This document shows positions 1 to 9,240 of a stretch of 64,000 nucleotides of DNA, one piece after another. Within the stretch, counting starts at the first letter, position 1. Every line of letters begins with the position of its first letter. A program made the position numbers and the translations under genes. The notes under the pieces were generated by a model. The model was not told where the DNA came from. It did not search any database and was given only the letters and a program-made list of their open reading frames with translations. The stretch comes from Bacteroidales bacterium (GTDB taxonomy: Bacteria; Bacteroidota; Bacteroidia; Bacteroidales; UBA932): contig JAFROX010000006.1 of assembly GCA_017429475.1 (NCBI GenBank), positions 252,008 to 316,007 of the forward strand, in the 5' to 3' direction.

Positions 1-1
1 A

Positions 2-1243
2 CAGGGACTGAACGTGCCCGCTGTCCTGTACGCTTCCCGCGACTGGATGTGCTATCTGCAGCAGGATCTGGGAGACACGTCGCTTGCCGATATTCTGGCT
101 AAGGAAAGTGTCACCGGCCGTTACGGCGCCGCTTCAAAGGCTTTGCTGGCAGACGTCGTGAGCACCCTCGCCGACATTCAGTTCAAGGGGGCCCGCGATA
201 TGGACTGGAGCGTGTGCTATCCTTCGGAGAGTTTCGACCGCAGGAGCGTGGAGTGGGATCTCTCGTATTTCAAATATTGCTTCCTCAAGCTCACTCAGTT
301 CGAGATTGACGAGCAGGCTCTTCAGGACGATTTCGACGCTCTCGCCGACAAGGTGCTGAGCGTGCCGTGCGACTGCTTTATGTACCGCGACTTCCAGAGC
401 CGCAACGTGATGATCCACGAGGGAACGCCCTGGTTCATAGATTTTCAGGGAGCCCGGCGCGGTCCTGCCCACTACGACCTCGTCTCTTTCCTATGGCAGG
501 CAAGGATGAAATATCCCGCGGCTCTCAAGGCTTCGCTGACAGAGGTATATATGGATTCCCTGCAGGCGTACAGGGAGGTGGACAAGGACGCATTCCGTGC
601 GGAGCTGCAGCATTTCGCCCTGTTCCGCACCCTTCAGGTTCTCGGAGCTTACGGCTTCCGCGGCCTTCACGAAGGGAAAGGACATTTCCTGCAGAGCATT
701 CCTGCGGCCGTCAGGAATCTCAAGGAACTGGCGGGCGGCCTTCGCAGCGACTATCCTTACATCTACAAGATGGCCCGCGAGCTTGCAGCAGAACCGTCGT
801 TGATGAATGTGCCCAGGATGGAAGAAGGCGTGCTGACCGTCGAGGTATGCAGTTTCTCCTTCAAGAAAGGTTTGCCTAAGGATTTCAGCGGCAACGGCGG
901 CGGATATGTCTTCGACTGCCGCGGCCTGAACAATCCCGGGAGGTACAGGCAATACGACCATTCTACCGGACTTGACGCCGATGTGATAGAATTTATAGAG
1001 AATGACGGCGGAGCTGCCGAATATCTCTCGCACATATATCCGGTTGCCGACAAACACGTGGCTAAATACATCGAACGTGGCTTCAGCCACCTTATGTTCT
1101 CCTTCGGCTGCACAGGAGGCCAGCACCGCTCCGTTTACTGCGCCCACGCTCTGGCAGGGCATCTGGCTGAAATGTTTCCCGAAATAAAGGTCGTCGAGAG
1201 GCATCTGAGGCTTCCCGGCCGCTCGGAGGGCACAGTGCGATGA
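2..1243 (+). CDS. AmgK-like sugar kinase fused to a RapZ C-terminal domain (5' truncated by window edge)
   Basis: The frame is open to the left edge, so the N-terminus is missing. The first ~270 visible residues are an aminoglycoside-phosphotransferase-type kinase: the catalytic loop reads YRDFQSRN and the metal-binding motif IDFQG is followed by RRGPAHYDL, as in AmgK, the anomeric MurNAc/GlcNAc kinase of cell-wall recycling. The last ~130 residues match the C-terminal domain of RapZ/YvcJ, including GCTGGQHRSV, but there is no Walker A P-loop domain of full RapZ. The stop codon overlaps the start of the next gene (ATGA), so the two are translationally coupled. That next gene is a MurU-like nucleotidyltransferase, which supports kinase plus nucleotidyltransferase salvage of peptidoglycan sugars. 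The substrate is inferred. The RapZ part may bind a ligand or an RNA and regulate the kinase; this is speculation. Confidence 0.8.
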   Translation, partial: QGLNVPAVLYASRDWMCYLQQDLGDTSLADILAKESVTGRYGAASKALLADVVSTLADIQFKGARDMDWSVCYPSESFDRRSVEWDLSYFKYCFLKLTQFEIDEQALQDDFDALADKVLSVPCDCFMYRDFQSRNVMIHEGTPWFIDFQGARRGPAHYDLVSFLWQARMKYPAALKASLTEVYMDSLQAYREVDKDAFRAELQHFALFRTLQVLGAYGFRGLHEGKGHFLQSIPAAVRNLKELAGGLRSDYPYIYKMARELAAEPSLMNVPRMEEGVLTVEVCSFSFKKGLPKDFSGNGGGYVFDCRGLNNPGRYRQYDHSTGLDADVIEFIENDGGAAEYLSHIYPVADKHVAKYIERGFSHLMFSFGCTGGQHRSVYCAHALAGHLAEMFPEIKVVERHLRLPGRSEGTVR

Positions 1244-1959
1244 AGGCTTTCATCTTCGCTGCCGGGCTCGGCACTCGGCTGAGGCCCCTGACGCTGGACC
1301 GTCCCAAGGCGCTGGTAGAGGTGGCCGGAAAGACTATGCTTGAGCGCACTTTCGACACTCTCAAGGAAGCTGGCTTCACAGATTTCGTCGTAAATGTCCA
1401 CCATTTTGCCGACCAGATAGTGGATTACCTGGAAAGGAATGACAATTTCGGTTGCAATGTGGCCATAAGTGACGAGCGTGAGATGCTGCTCGACACAGGC
1501 GGTGCCATCAAGGCGGCGCAGGATCTCCTGGGCGACGAACCTTTCCTTGTCCACAATGTCGATATAATCTCCAATCTGGATATCCGCAGTTTCGTTTCTG
1601 GCGGACTTGACGGCGCCTTGGCGAGGCTGGTGGTGAGTGACCGGCAGTCGAGCCGCAAGCTGTTATTCGACGCTGAAAACTGCATTTGCGGGTGGCACAA
1701 CGTCAAAACGGGAGAAACCAAGGGCCTTGCCGCTTCTGAGCCGGAACTTGTGAGCAGGGAACTGGCTTTCTCGGGAATCCATCTCATCAGCCCGGAGGTT
1801 TTCAGTCTGATGGACAGCTGGCCCGCAAAATTCTCCATCATCGATTTCTACCTGGCGCAAAGTTATAGCCGTAGCATTCTCGCTGCAGTTCCCGAAGGTT
1901 TCAAGTTGCAGGATATGGGAACCCCCGAAGCCGTCGCCGCATTCAAGGGCAGTCTATAA
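1240..1959 (+). CDS. MurU-like sugar-1-phosphate nucleotidyltransferase
   Basis: This 239-residue protein starts with the nucleotidyltransferase signature GLGTRLRPLTLDRPKALVEV (residues ~9-28). It continues with LDTGGAIKAA and HNVDIISN, which sit where the GGG and metal-binding Asp motifs of the NTP_transferase family lie. The length fits MurU (UTP:MurNAc-1-P uridylyltransferase) rather than the longer GlmU or RmlA. It begins inside the stop codon of the kinase-RapZ gene, so the pair probably converts a free amino sugar to a sugar-1-phosphate and then to a UDP or GDP sugar. Its stop overlaps by 6 nt the stop of the convergent dsbD gene. Other sugar-1-phosphate substrates, such as mannose-1-P, cannot be excluded. 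Confidence 0.8.
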   Translation: MKAFIFAAGLGTRLRPLTLDRPKALVEVAGKTMLERTFDTLKEAGFTDFVVNVHHFADQIVDYLERNDNFGCNVAISDEREMLLDTGGAIKAAQDLLGDEPFLVHNVDIISNLDIRSFVSGGLDGALARLVVSDRQSSRKLLFDAENCICGWHNVKTGETKGLAASEPELVSRELAFSGIHLISPEVFSLMDSWPAKFSIIDFYLAQSYSRSILAAVPEGFKLQDMGTPEAVAAFKGSL

Positions 1960-3897
1960 TACGCTTTCCAGCCATTCGGCGAAGCGGGCGGCGGAGAGAT
2001 CGTAGCCGCGCTCTGTGAGCGGTGTGCCGTCGGAATCCATCAGGACGTAGTAGGGCTGGGCGTTGACGCCGAATTCCGTCAGGGCGTAGTGGGCGTTGAT
2101 TTTGCCCAGAGTCTTGAGCACCTTTCCGGCGGGAGTTATCACCCAGTCAGCTTCATTGACAACCTTCTTGTCGTCGGTATACAGGGCGCAGATGACGAAG
2201 TCGTTGCGCAGGTGGTCATAGACCCGCTCGTCGCTCCACACGCGGGCCTCCATCTCGCGGCAGTTCACGCAGCCGTGGCCTGTGAAGTCCAGGAAGATGG
2301 GCTTGCCGCTTTCGGCAGCAGCAGCCTTGGCTTCCTCCAGGTCGAAGTATCCGTCGAGGTCGAGCGGCAGTGTCAGGAAATCGCTGTATTTGCGCACGCC
2401 GGCCTGATAGGTGCTTCCAGCCGGTTCAGTGGCAGCAGGGGCATAGCGGTCCAGCACGAAATCCTGGGTCTGAAGGGGCGGAAGGTATCCCGAAAGGGCC
2501 TTGAGTGGAGCACCCCACATACCGGGAATCATATATACTACAAACGCGAAGTCTATGATGGCGAGGGCAAGCCTTCCCACCGATATGTACTTCAGGTCAG
2601 AGTCATATTTGAACTTCAGCTTGCCTAGCAGATAGAAGCCGAGCAGGGTGAAGCAGACGATCCAGATGGCAAGATAGACCTCGCGGTCGAGGAGTCCCCA
2701 GTGATAGACCTGGTCGGCGACCGACAGGAACTTGAGGCCGAGGGCGATCTCTATGAAGCCCAGCACAACCTTCACCGAATTCAGCCAGCCGCCGCTCTTG
2801 GGCAGTTTCTGCATCAGGCTAGGGAAGAGGGCCAGCAGGGCGAAGGGCAGGGCGAAGGCCAGCGAGAAGGCAAACATCGTCAGTATTGGAGTCCAGAACT
2901 CGCCTGAAGTCGACTTGATGAGGACGCTGCCGACTATGGGACCGGTGCAGGAGAAAGAAACGAGCACCAGGGTGAGGGCGAGGAAGAATACTCCTCCGAG
3001 CCCCTGCCTCTTTTCAGACGCAGCATCCGACTTGTTGACCAGCTTGCTCGGCAACACGATCTCGAATGCTCCGAAGAACGATGCTGCGAACACCATGAAC
3101 ACGATGAAGAACAGGATGTTCGGCAGCCAGTGGGTGGCCAGCCAGTTGAAGATGTCTGCCGTGACGGCATCTCCGCCTACGAGCCTTGTGATGACTATTA
3201 TAGCGGCTATCGGCACGGTGTACAGCGCCACTATGAACAGGCCGTACATCAGTGCGCGGAACTTTCCGCGTGCCTTGTTTTCAGAACCCTTGAGGAAGAA
3301 CGAGACGGTCATAGGGACCATCGGGAACACGCAAGGAGTCAGCAGTGCCGCAAAGCCCCACAGAATCGCTTCAATTATCAACGCCCAGAGTCCCCTGGGC
3401 GCCTGCGAGGAAAGAGGCGTTGCAGAGGTTGTTGTGGCTGCATTGCCGCTGCCAAGTGAGAATCTCAACTGTTCATCCTGCGGAGGCGAGCACGAAGTGT
3501 CGTTGCACATCATCCATTCCAGGTCGATGGTGGCTTTGGCCGCCTTGCCTTTATAGGCTACGGGCTGAGTGAAAGTCACTACGCCGTCCCAGTAGCCTAT
3601 CTCCATCCCGAATATGTCGTCGTGATATCTGACGGGTTCTTTAGAAACCTTCATCTCACCGGCAAGCTCAGCCCCTTTGGGGAGTGTGAAAGTCAGTGAG
3701 GTAGGGTTGGGACCACCTTCGTAATCTTCAAGGTCATAAATGTGCCAGCCGGAAGGAATGACTGCAGTCACCTCCACATTGTAGAGGCCGTCCTGCACCT
3801 CTGAAGTCGTAGCGCTCCAGACGACGCTCTGACCGGCCAGGGTCAGGCAGCCAATAAACAGGCTGCAGATCAGAAGAAGTATCTTTTTCATTATCAC
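1954..3897 (-). CDS. dsbD: Thiol:disulfide interchange protein DsbD
   Basis: The 647-residue protein carries the three parts of DsbD. A signal peptide (~1-22) leads into an N-terminal immunoglobulin-like periplasmic domain with a Cys pair (C131, C136). A membrane domain of about eight helices follows, with the two core cysteines in TPCVFPMVP (C189) and FSCTGP (C317). The C-terminal thioredoxin-like domain has a CVNC active site (C543, C546). It moves reducing power from cytoplasmic thioredoxin to periplasmic thiols. Start M1 (3897) or M3 (3891) are both possible. No partner gene is adjacent; it converges on the MurU-like gene. Confidence 0.93.
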   Translation of the reverse strand: MIMKKILLLICSLFIGCLTLAGQSVVWSATTSEVQDGLYNVEVTAVIPSGWHIYDLEDYEGGPNPTSLTFTLPKGAELAGEMKVSKEPVRYHDDIFGMEIGYWDGVVTFTQPVAYKGKAAKATIDLEWMMCNDTSCSPPQDEQLRFSLGSGNAATTTSATPLSSQAPRGLWALIIEAILWGFAALLTPCVFPMVPMTVSFFLKGSENKARGKFRALMYGLFIVALYTVPIAAIIVITRLVGGDAVTADIFNWLATHWLPNILFFIVFMVFAASFFGAFEIVLPSKLVNKSDAASEKRQGLGGVFFLALTLVLVSFSCTGPIVGSVLIKSTSGEFWTPILTMFAFSLAFALPFALLALFPSLMQKLPKSGGWLNSVKVVLGFIEIALGLKFLSVADQVYHWGLLDREVYLAIWIVCFTLLGFYLLGKLKFKYDSDLKYISVGRLALAIIDFAFVVYMIPGMWGAPLKALSGYLPPLQTQDFVLDRYAPAATEPAGSTYQAGVRKYSDFLTLPLDLDGYFDLEEAKAAAAESGKPIFLDFTGHGCVNCREMEARVWSDERVYDHLRNDFVICALYTDDKKVVNEADWVITPAGKVLKTLGKINAHYALTEFGVNAQPYYVLMDSDGTPLTERGYDLSAARFAEWLESVL

Positions 3898-3943
3898 AAA
3901 GATGGCGGTTTTGCGGAAATTATCAAAAATCCAGCCAGACTCG

Positions 3944-6559
3944 CTAGATGCTTACCTCCACTGCCTGAAGGTCGGCGTCGCGTGACGAGCTGCCGTAGAG
4001 CAGCTGATAGCGTCCGGGCTTGATGGAAAGTTCGTCGATGGAAGCGTCGTAGCGTTCGAAAGCGCCGCTTCCGAGTTCAACGGTGACGTCGGCTGTCTGG
4101 CCGGCTGCAATCTTCACGCGTGCGAAGCCCTTGAGCGACTTGATGGGAGCGTCGGGATCGTCGAGCGACTTGACATAGACCTGGACAACTTCTTCGCCGT
4201 CACGGGCACCGGTGTTGGTCACGGGCACTGTGAGGGTCATCTTGGCCGGCTTGCCGGCAACCTTGGCCTGGCCGTAGCTGAAGCTGGTGTAGCTCAGGCC
4301 GAAACCGAACGGATAGAGGGGTTCTCCGCGGAAGTAGCGGTATGTGCGGCCTTCCATAGAGTAGTCGCTGAAGTCGGGAAGCTGGTCGTCAGAAGCATAG
4401 AAGGTGACGGGAAGTCGGCCGGCGGGATTGTAGTCGCCGAATATCACGTCAGCAACAGCCTGGCCGCAGGCCTGACCGCCGTACCAGGCCTGTAAGAGGG
4501 CGTCATACTGCTTCTCTACGCTGCCGAAAGCTATGGCAGAGCCGGAAACGTTCACGAAAACGACGGGCTTGCCGGTAGCGTCCATTGCTGCAAGAAGATC
4601 TTTCTGGATGTCAGGGAGCTCGATGCTGGTGCGGTCGTGGCCTTCACCCTCCTGGTTCTGAGAAATACCGCCTACCATAATGATTACGTCGGCGTTCTTC
4701 ACGTTTTCTGCCACTGCCTTGAAGTTCACGGGACGGCGGCTGTAGAGATCGAAGTTGAATGAGGCTGACCTTGCCTGGGGTTGTGCGAGTTCGATGCTTA
4801 TCTCATAGGTCTTGCCTGCCACTACGGGGAAGGTGGTGGGAGCCATTCCGCGTCCGAAGCCGCCGAAGCCGCCGAAACGACCAGCGGGAGAGCCAGTCTG
4901 CTCGGCGATGGTCTTGCCGTTCACCTTGAAGACGTATCTGCCGCTGCCGCGTACGGAATAGACCATATCACCGGTATAGTCTGCAGTGAAGGTTCCGTTG
5001 TAGCGGGCAGAGAAGTCAGTCAGGTTGAGACCGTCGGTCCACGCGCAGTCCTCGTGTGCGAGGGCGGGAGAGGTGGTATTGAGGGTGAGCGGTTCGTCGT
5101 AATCTACGGTTGCGACCGCTGCTCCGCCGAATTCAGTGTTGTTGAAATAATCTGCGTGAAGACCTTTGCCTCCGTTCATACGGTCGATATAGTGGGTCGT
5201 AATTGCGGGATCTACAAGGTCGCAGGCGCGTTCGTATATGATGTTGGCAGAAGGAGCTGCAGCACGGATGGCTTCGAGGATGGTCTGGGTGTTGGCCTCG
5301 GTGGGATATCCGTTGTAGTTGCCGAGAATCACGCGGGCGTCGTCAGCGTTCGGGCCGACGACTGCTATGGTGATGCCGCTCTTCTTCAGGGGAAGGGTGT
5401 TGTTCTGATTCTTGAGGAGAACGATGGCTTCGTGGGCTGCTTTCGCTGCCAGTGCGGTGTGTGCAGGACTGCTCAGGTCCGCTTCTCCCAGGTTGGCCCA
5501 GGGAAGATTCTCTGCCGGGTCGAACATTCCCAGCTTGATACGGGCTTCGAGGATGCGGCGAAGGTTGACGTCGATGTCCTCCTCGGTGATGAGACCTCTC
5601 TCCATAGCTTCGACTAGAGATTTGTAGCTGGTGCCGCACTCCACGTCAGCACCGGACAGGACTGCGTCGGCAGAAGCTGTGGCTGCGTCGGGATGAGTGT
5701 TGTGCTGGCGGGGATTGTAGAAGTCGCCGATGGCGCCGCAGTCAGTAACCACGATGCCGCTGAATCCCCATTTCTCGCGGAGGATCTCCTGAAGGAGACG
5801 GTCGCTGCCGCAGCAGGGTTCACCTTCATAGCGCTGGTAGGCGCACATCACTTCCTGCACGTTGGCTTCCTCTACTATTGAACGGAAAGCGGGAAGGTAT
5901 GTCTCCCAGAGGTCGCGCATAGACACGCTGGCATTGAAGCGGTGGCGATCTGCTTCGGGACCGCTGTGCACGGCATAGTGCTTGGCGCAGGCGTGCAGCT
6001 TGAAGTACTTCTTGTCATTGCCCTGCATTCCCTTCACGGTCTGTACGCCCATCACTCCGTTGAGGTAGGGATCCTCGCCTGGAGTCTCCTGTCCGCGTCC
6101 CCAGCGGGGGTCACGGAAGATGTTGACGTTCGGGCACCAGAACGACAGTCCGTTGTGCCAGATGCTTCCATTGGGCTCGGTCACGCCCATCTGGTTGTGG
6201 TCGGTCGTGTTCCATACGGCGCGGGCCTCGTCCGAAACAGCCTGGTAGATTTCGAGCTGCTGGGGGGCGTCGAAGGTAGCTCCAAGGGCGATGACCTGAG
6301 GGAAAACGGTCACGTCGTCATAGCATATGCCGTGGCAGGCCTCGTTCCACCAGTTGTAGGCGGGGATTCCAAGGCGGTCGATAGAAACGGAACCGTTCAT
6401 CATCAGTCCTACTTTCTCTTCAGGAGTGAGAAGTGACAGAAGGTTGTCGGCACGCTTCTGGACAGAGAGGTTCGGATTCTGGAAAGGATAGTCGTAGTGC
6501 TTGCACCCGACAGCGAGCAGGGTCAGGACTGCAGCGCAAAGAAGAAGTCTCGCTTTCAT
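3944..6559 (-). CDS. Glycoside hydrolase family 3 lipoprotein with PA14 insert
   Basis: This 871-residue enzyme has an SPII signal peptide ending at Cys19 (LLAVGC), so it is probably anchored in the envelope. The GH3 N-terminal barrel contains the nucleophile in VVTDCGAI (Asp273). The second GH3 domain is interrupted by a PA14-type module at roughly residues 463-607 (starts near KGLHADYFNN), and the C-terminus is a fibronectin-III-like domain. GH3 enzymes with a PA14 insert are usually beta-glucosidases or beta-xylosidases acting on exo-linked sugars; the substrate is not readable here. A short Gly/Phe-rich loop (FGGFGGFGRG) sits inside PA14. It is divergent from the DUF1080 gene with a 62-bp shared promoter region. 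Confidence 0.93.
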   Translation of the reverse strand: MKARLLLCAAVLTLLAVGCKHYDYPFQNPNLSVQKRADNLLSLLTPEEKVGLMMNGSVSIDRLGIPAYNWWNEACHGICYDDVTVFPQVIALGATFDAPQQLEIYQAVSDEARAVWNTTDHNQMGVTEPNGSIWHNGLSFWCPNVNIFRDPRWGRGQETPGEDPYLNGVMGVQTVKGMQGNDKKYFKLHACAKHYAVHSGPEADRHRFNASVSMRDLWETYLPAFRSIVEEANVQEVMCAYQRYEGEPCCGSDRLLQEILREKWGFSGIVVTDCGAIGDFYNPRQHNTHPDAATASADAVLSGADVECGTSYKSLVEAMERGLITEEDIDVNLRRILEARIKLGMFDPAENLPWANLGEADLSSPAHTALAAKAAHEAIVLLKNQNNTLPLKKSGITIAVVGPNADDARVILGNYNGYPTEANTQTILEAIRAAAPSANIIYERACDLVDPAITTHYIDRMNGGKGLHADYFNNTEFGGAAVATVDYDEPLTLNTTSPALAHEDCAWTDGLNLTDFSARYNGTFTADYTGDMVYSVRGSGRYVFKVNGKTIAEQTGSPAGRFGGFGGFGRGMAPTTFPVVAGKTYEISIELAQPQARSASFNFDLYSRRPVNFKAVAENVKNADVIIMVGGISQNQEGEGHDRTSIELPDIQKDLLAAMDATGKPVVFVNVSGSAIAFGSVEKQYDALLQAWYGGQACGQAVADVIFGDYNPAGRLPVTFYASDDQLPDFSDYSMEGRTYRYFRGEPLYPFGFGLSYTSFSYGQAKVAGKPAKMTLTVPVTNTGARDGEEVVQVYVKSLDDPDAPIKSLKGFARVKIAAGQTADVTVELGSGAFERYDASIDELSIKPGRYQLLYGSSSRDADLQAVEVSI

Positions 6560-6609
6560 AGTATAGTTTTTTCAGAGTATATTCTTATTCAAATTTACGC
6601 ATTTCTGCT

Positions 6610-6617
6610 TATCTTTA
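6610..6617 (+). promoter_or_regulatory. Bacteroidetes -7 box for the DUF1080 gene
   Basis: TATCTTTA matches the consensus TAnnTTTG in 7 of 8 positions. It lies only 4 nt before the ATG at 6622, so if used the transcript would be nearly leaderless. Confidence 0.4.
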
Positions 6618-6621
6618 GAGT

Positions 6622-7353
6622 ATGAAAAGGATATTTTTAGCACTGTGCATGGCAGCACTTGTATTGTGCGCCTGTGCTCCCAAAACGAATACTCTTACCT
6701 CAAAGGAAAAGGCGGAGGGCTGGCAGCTGCTCTTCGACGGGAAGACTCTCAACGGCTGGCACTATTACAATGGTGGTGCGATCGATGACGGAGAATGGTT
6801 CGTCAAAGACGGGGAACTGTCGGCATCCGGCACCGGTTCCGATGCGAAGGGCTACATCGTCACCGACGGCCTCTATGACAACTTCGACCTCAAGTGGGAG
6901 TGGAAGATTTCAAAGGGCGGCAACAGCGGCCTGCTGTATCACGTGGTGGAGACTCCTGCCTATTCGGTTCCCTATGTCACTGGTCCGGAATATCAGATAA
7001 TCGACGACGTGAACTATGCCGAGATGAACGACGGCTACATTCTGGAGCCCTGGCAGCGCTGCGCGGTGGACTATGCGATGTATGTCCCAGACTTCGACAC
7101 TGCCCCGATCCTGAAACCGGCAGGGGAGTGGAACCAGTCGGAAATCGTCTTCGACAATGGTCACGTGACCTATAAGCTCAACGGAGTGGTGACGGTGGAG
7201 TTTGACGCCTGGACCGACGACTGGTATGCCCGCAAGGCTGCCGGCAAATGGGCAAGCTCTCCTGACTACGGACTTGCGCGAAGCGGCAACATCTGCTTTC
7301 AGGACCATGGCTATCCCGCCTGGTTCCGCAACATCAAGATCAGGCAGCTGTAG
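6622..7353 (+). CDS. DUF1080 (3-keto-disaccharide hydrolase-like) lipoprotein
   Basis: The 243-residue protein has an SPII signal (lipobox LCAC, Cys18) and a single DUF1080 domain starting at GWQLLFDGKTLNGWHYY. This concanavalin-like fold is found in proteins that act on 3-keto-glycosides and in carbohydrate-binding lipoproteins of Bacteroidetes. Its position divergent from a GH3 glycosidase fits a carbohydrate-processing role. The specific reaction is not demonstrated by sequence alone. Confidence 0.85.
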   Translation: MKRIFLALCMAALVLCACAPKTNTLTSKEKAEGWQLLFDGKTLNGWHYYNGGAIDDGEWFVKDGELSASGTGSDAKGYIVTDGLYDNFDLKWEWKISKGGNSGLLYHVVETPAYSVPYVTGPEYQIIDDVNYAEMNDGYILEPWQRCAVDYAMYVPDFDTAPILKPAGEWNQSEIVFDNGHVTYKLNGVVTVEFDAWTDDWYARKAAGKWASSPDYGLARSGNICFQDHGYPAWFRNIKIRQL

Positions 7354-7359
7354 TTTTTT

Positions 7360-7367
7360 TATTTTTG
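7360..7367 (+). promoter_or_regulatory. Bacteroidetes -7 box for the AI-2E family gene
   Basis: TATTTTTG is a perfect TAnnTTTG, 16 nt before the ATG at 7384 and 7 nt after the stop of the preceding gene. Confidence 0.55.
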
Positions 7368-7383
7368 TAGAAATAACCGGACA

Positions 7384-8526
7384 ATGGAACAACAGAGCAA
7401 CGTTGAAAGACTGGCGCGGTACCTCATCATTCTTGGAATGCTGGCTATCATCGGCTTTCTGTGCTGGTACTTCAGGAGCGTTCTGATATATGTGATTCTG
7501 GCATTTGTCGTGTCTCTCGTCAGCCGTCCGCTGGTGCGCCTTATGCAAAAGGTCCGCATCAAGGGGAAATGCGCTCCGAAGTGGCTTCTGGCCATCATTG
7601 CCATTTTAGCTGTCCTTGCCGTCCTCATCCTGGTCGTAACACAGGTCATTCCCGTAGTAACAGGCATCATCAGGGAGGCTTCGTTCTTCAGTGACATGAA
7701 CCTTCTGGACGGGTCGATGGCGGATAAGATCAATGACTGGGTAATCAGCGTGATTCCAAGTCTGGGGAATGATTTCAATGCATTCGACGTTTTGTTCGAC
7801 TATTTGAAGAAAGTCATATCAGAGTTCTCCTTTACAGGTCTCATCGGCTCAGTGGCCTCTGCGGTAGTGGATCTGGCTGTAGGACTTTTTGCGGTCGTGT
7901 TCATCTCCTTCTTCTTCGTGAAGGACGAGAAGCTGTTCTCAAAGATAGTGGCAGCACTTGTTCCTGACCACATAGAAGATTCTGTGACAGGTGCTATTAC
8001 GGATATAGAACACCTGTTGTCCCGTTATTTCGTCGGCCTCATCATTGAGATGTTCGGCGTTGCCCTCATCGATTTCCTGGGGCTCTGGCTGATTGCCCGC
8101 ATCGGTGTCAGCTATGCCCTCGGCATCGCGTTCATCGCAGGCATACTCAATATCATTCCATATGTCGGCCCCGTCATCGGCGAGGTTGTCGGAGTGCTGC
8201 TGTGTATGGCGCTGCATTACGGAGCAGGCATCGGCCTGGATGTCAACATCTGGGTGTTCGCACTCATAGTGCTTGCCATTATGCTTGGCGCCCAGCTCGT
8301 GGACAACTTCGTCTATCAGCCAATAATCTACTCTACGAGCATACAGTCCACTCCGCTTGAAGTTTTCATCGTGATGCTCATTGCAGGGCACATCGGCGGC
8401 ATAGTGGGTATGCTGGCAGCCATTCCTGCCTATACGGTGGTCCGTGTCGTTGCAGGCCGGTTCTTCTATGACAGAAAAATAGTCCGGCGACTGATGCCGG
8501 ACCTGGAGAAAGAGATCAAATCGTAA
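7384..8526 (+). CDS. AI-2E/PerM family membrane transporter
   Basis: The 380-residue protein has the hydrophobic layout of the AI-2E (PerM, DUF20) family: two N-terminal helices, a soluble segment (~100-150), then a run of helices with the conserved NIIPYVGPVIGEVVG stretch near residues 257-271 and LGAQLVDNFVYQP near 303. Members export small molecules or act as Na+/H+ antiporters, so the family name should not be read as proof of autoinducer transport. It is probably monocistronic, with its own promoter. The stop lies 5 bp from that of the convergent lipoprotein gene. Confidence 0.88.
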   Translation: MEQQSNVERLARYLIILGMLAIIGFLCWYFRSVLIYVILAFVVSLVSRPLVRLMQKVRIKGKCAPKWLLAIIAILAVLAVLILVVTQVIPVVTGIIREASFFSDMNLLDGSMADKINDWVISVIPSLGNDFNAFDVLFDYLKKVISEFSFTGLIGSVASAVVDLAVGLFAVVFISFFFVKDEKLFSKIVAALVPDHIEDSVTGAITDIEHLLSRYFVGLIIEMFGVALIDFLGLWLIARIGVSYALGIAFIAGILNIIPYVGPVIGEVVGVLLCMALHYGAGIGLDVNIWVFALIVLAIMLGAQLVDNFVYQPIIYSTSIQSTPLEVFIVMLIAGHIGGIVGMLAAIPAYTVVRVVAGRFFYDRKIVRRLMPDLEKEIKS

Positions 8527-8531
8527 GAGGG

Positions 8532-9074
8532 TCAAAGGCTCTTCCCGGTAAATTTGAAGGTGTTGCCCTCGTGGTCCTTTCCATTCAACTTAAACCAACG
8601 GTTGCAAGTGATCGGAGGTCGATTCGTATGGTCTGAACAATGGTATTGGATAACGTCCTGAGATCCGTCCGGCCATTTCAGCACGATATCTTCATCCATA
8701 TCTTCGGCGCCGTCAATCTGCCCGAAGACCAGGCGGTATACAGGTTTCCCTTCAACTTCATCATATTTTCTGGCCAGGAGACCTTTCATCCGGGCAAAAT
8801 AAGCTTTTGTCGGAATGTCATTATAGACAATGCCATTCGGCTCGATATATTCCTTGACAGTGTAAGTTTCTCCCTTGAAAGTCGCAGTCATTCCGGGCAT
8901 CTCAGGTGATATGATGGATTTTCCGGAAGCATCGACTGCCTCGATGAGGAGATTGACAGGAGTCCAGTCAATAATATAATGTTCTTCAATAGGGTCTTCA
9001 ATGAGTTCTTTATTGCAGCCTGCCATTAGAAGTGTCCCAACGACAGCCACTGCAGCAAACAGGTGTTTTTTCAT
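8532..9074 (-). CDS. Small lipoprotein, possible C10-protease-associated family
   Basis: This 180-residue protein has an SPII signal ending at Cys20 (LMAGC) and an acidic residue stretch soon after. I do not recognise the family. The segment PVNLLIEAVDASGKSIISPE resembles YILCVSFEDASGNDLVAP in the lipoprotein at 52300-52974, which sits directly downstream of a C10 protease. The gene is preceded by a 108-bp leader (9133-9240) that also precedes the C10-protease operon at 50.8 kb. In Bacteroides fragilis, C10 proteases are co-transcribed with lipoprotein inhibitors, so an inhibitor or partner role is a reasonable inference, not a demonstrated one. Confidence 0.7.
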   Translation of the reverse strand: MKKHLFAAVAVVGTLLMAGCNKELIEDPIEEHYIIDWTPVNLLIEAVDASGKSIISPEMPGMTATFKGETYTVKEYIEPNGIVYNDIPTKAYFARMKGLLARKYDEVEGKPVYRLVFGQIDGAEDMDEDIVLKWPDGSQDVIQYHCSDHTNRPPITCNRWFKLNGKDHEGNTFKFTGKSL

Positions 9075-9132
9075 AATGTAATTTATCTATTAATATGATG
9101 CGGGTCACATATATTTCGTTGCAACAATAATG

Positions 9133-9240
9133 ATTGCAAATTTCAGCATCATTAAGGAAAAGACGGTGTTAACACGGTAACATTATCGTCACGATATATA
9201 TATGGCTATCAGACACTTGACACAACGCATCAGTAACAAT
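9133..9240 (-). promoter_or_regulatory. Shared 108-bp leader, copy A
   Basis: Reading the minus strand from 9240 down, this block aligns without gaps to 50627-50734 (88 of 108 identical by my count). It shares with 44508-44615 the motifs TGTTAC at offset 3, TGTTACC at offset 59 and TGAAATTTG[CT]AAT at offset 96. The last motif contains a near-consensus -7 box (nAnnTTTG). It lies upstream of the lipoprotein gene ending at 8532. Confidence 0.7.

Noticed and set aside
491-1204. 237-codon minus-strand frame
   Set aside because: Antisense to the kinase-RapZ gene and without any recognisable motif.
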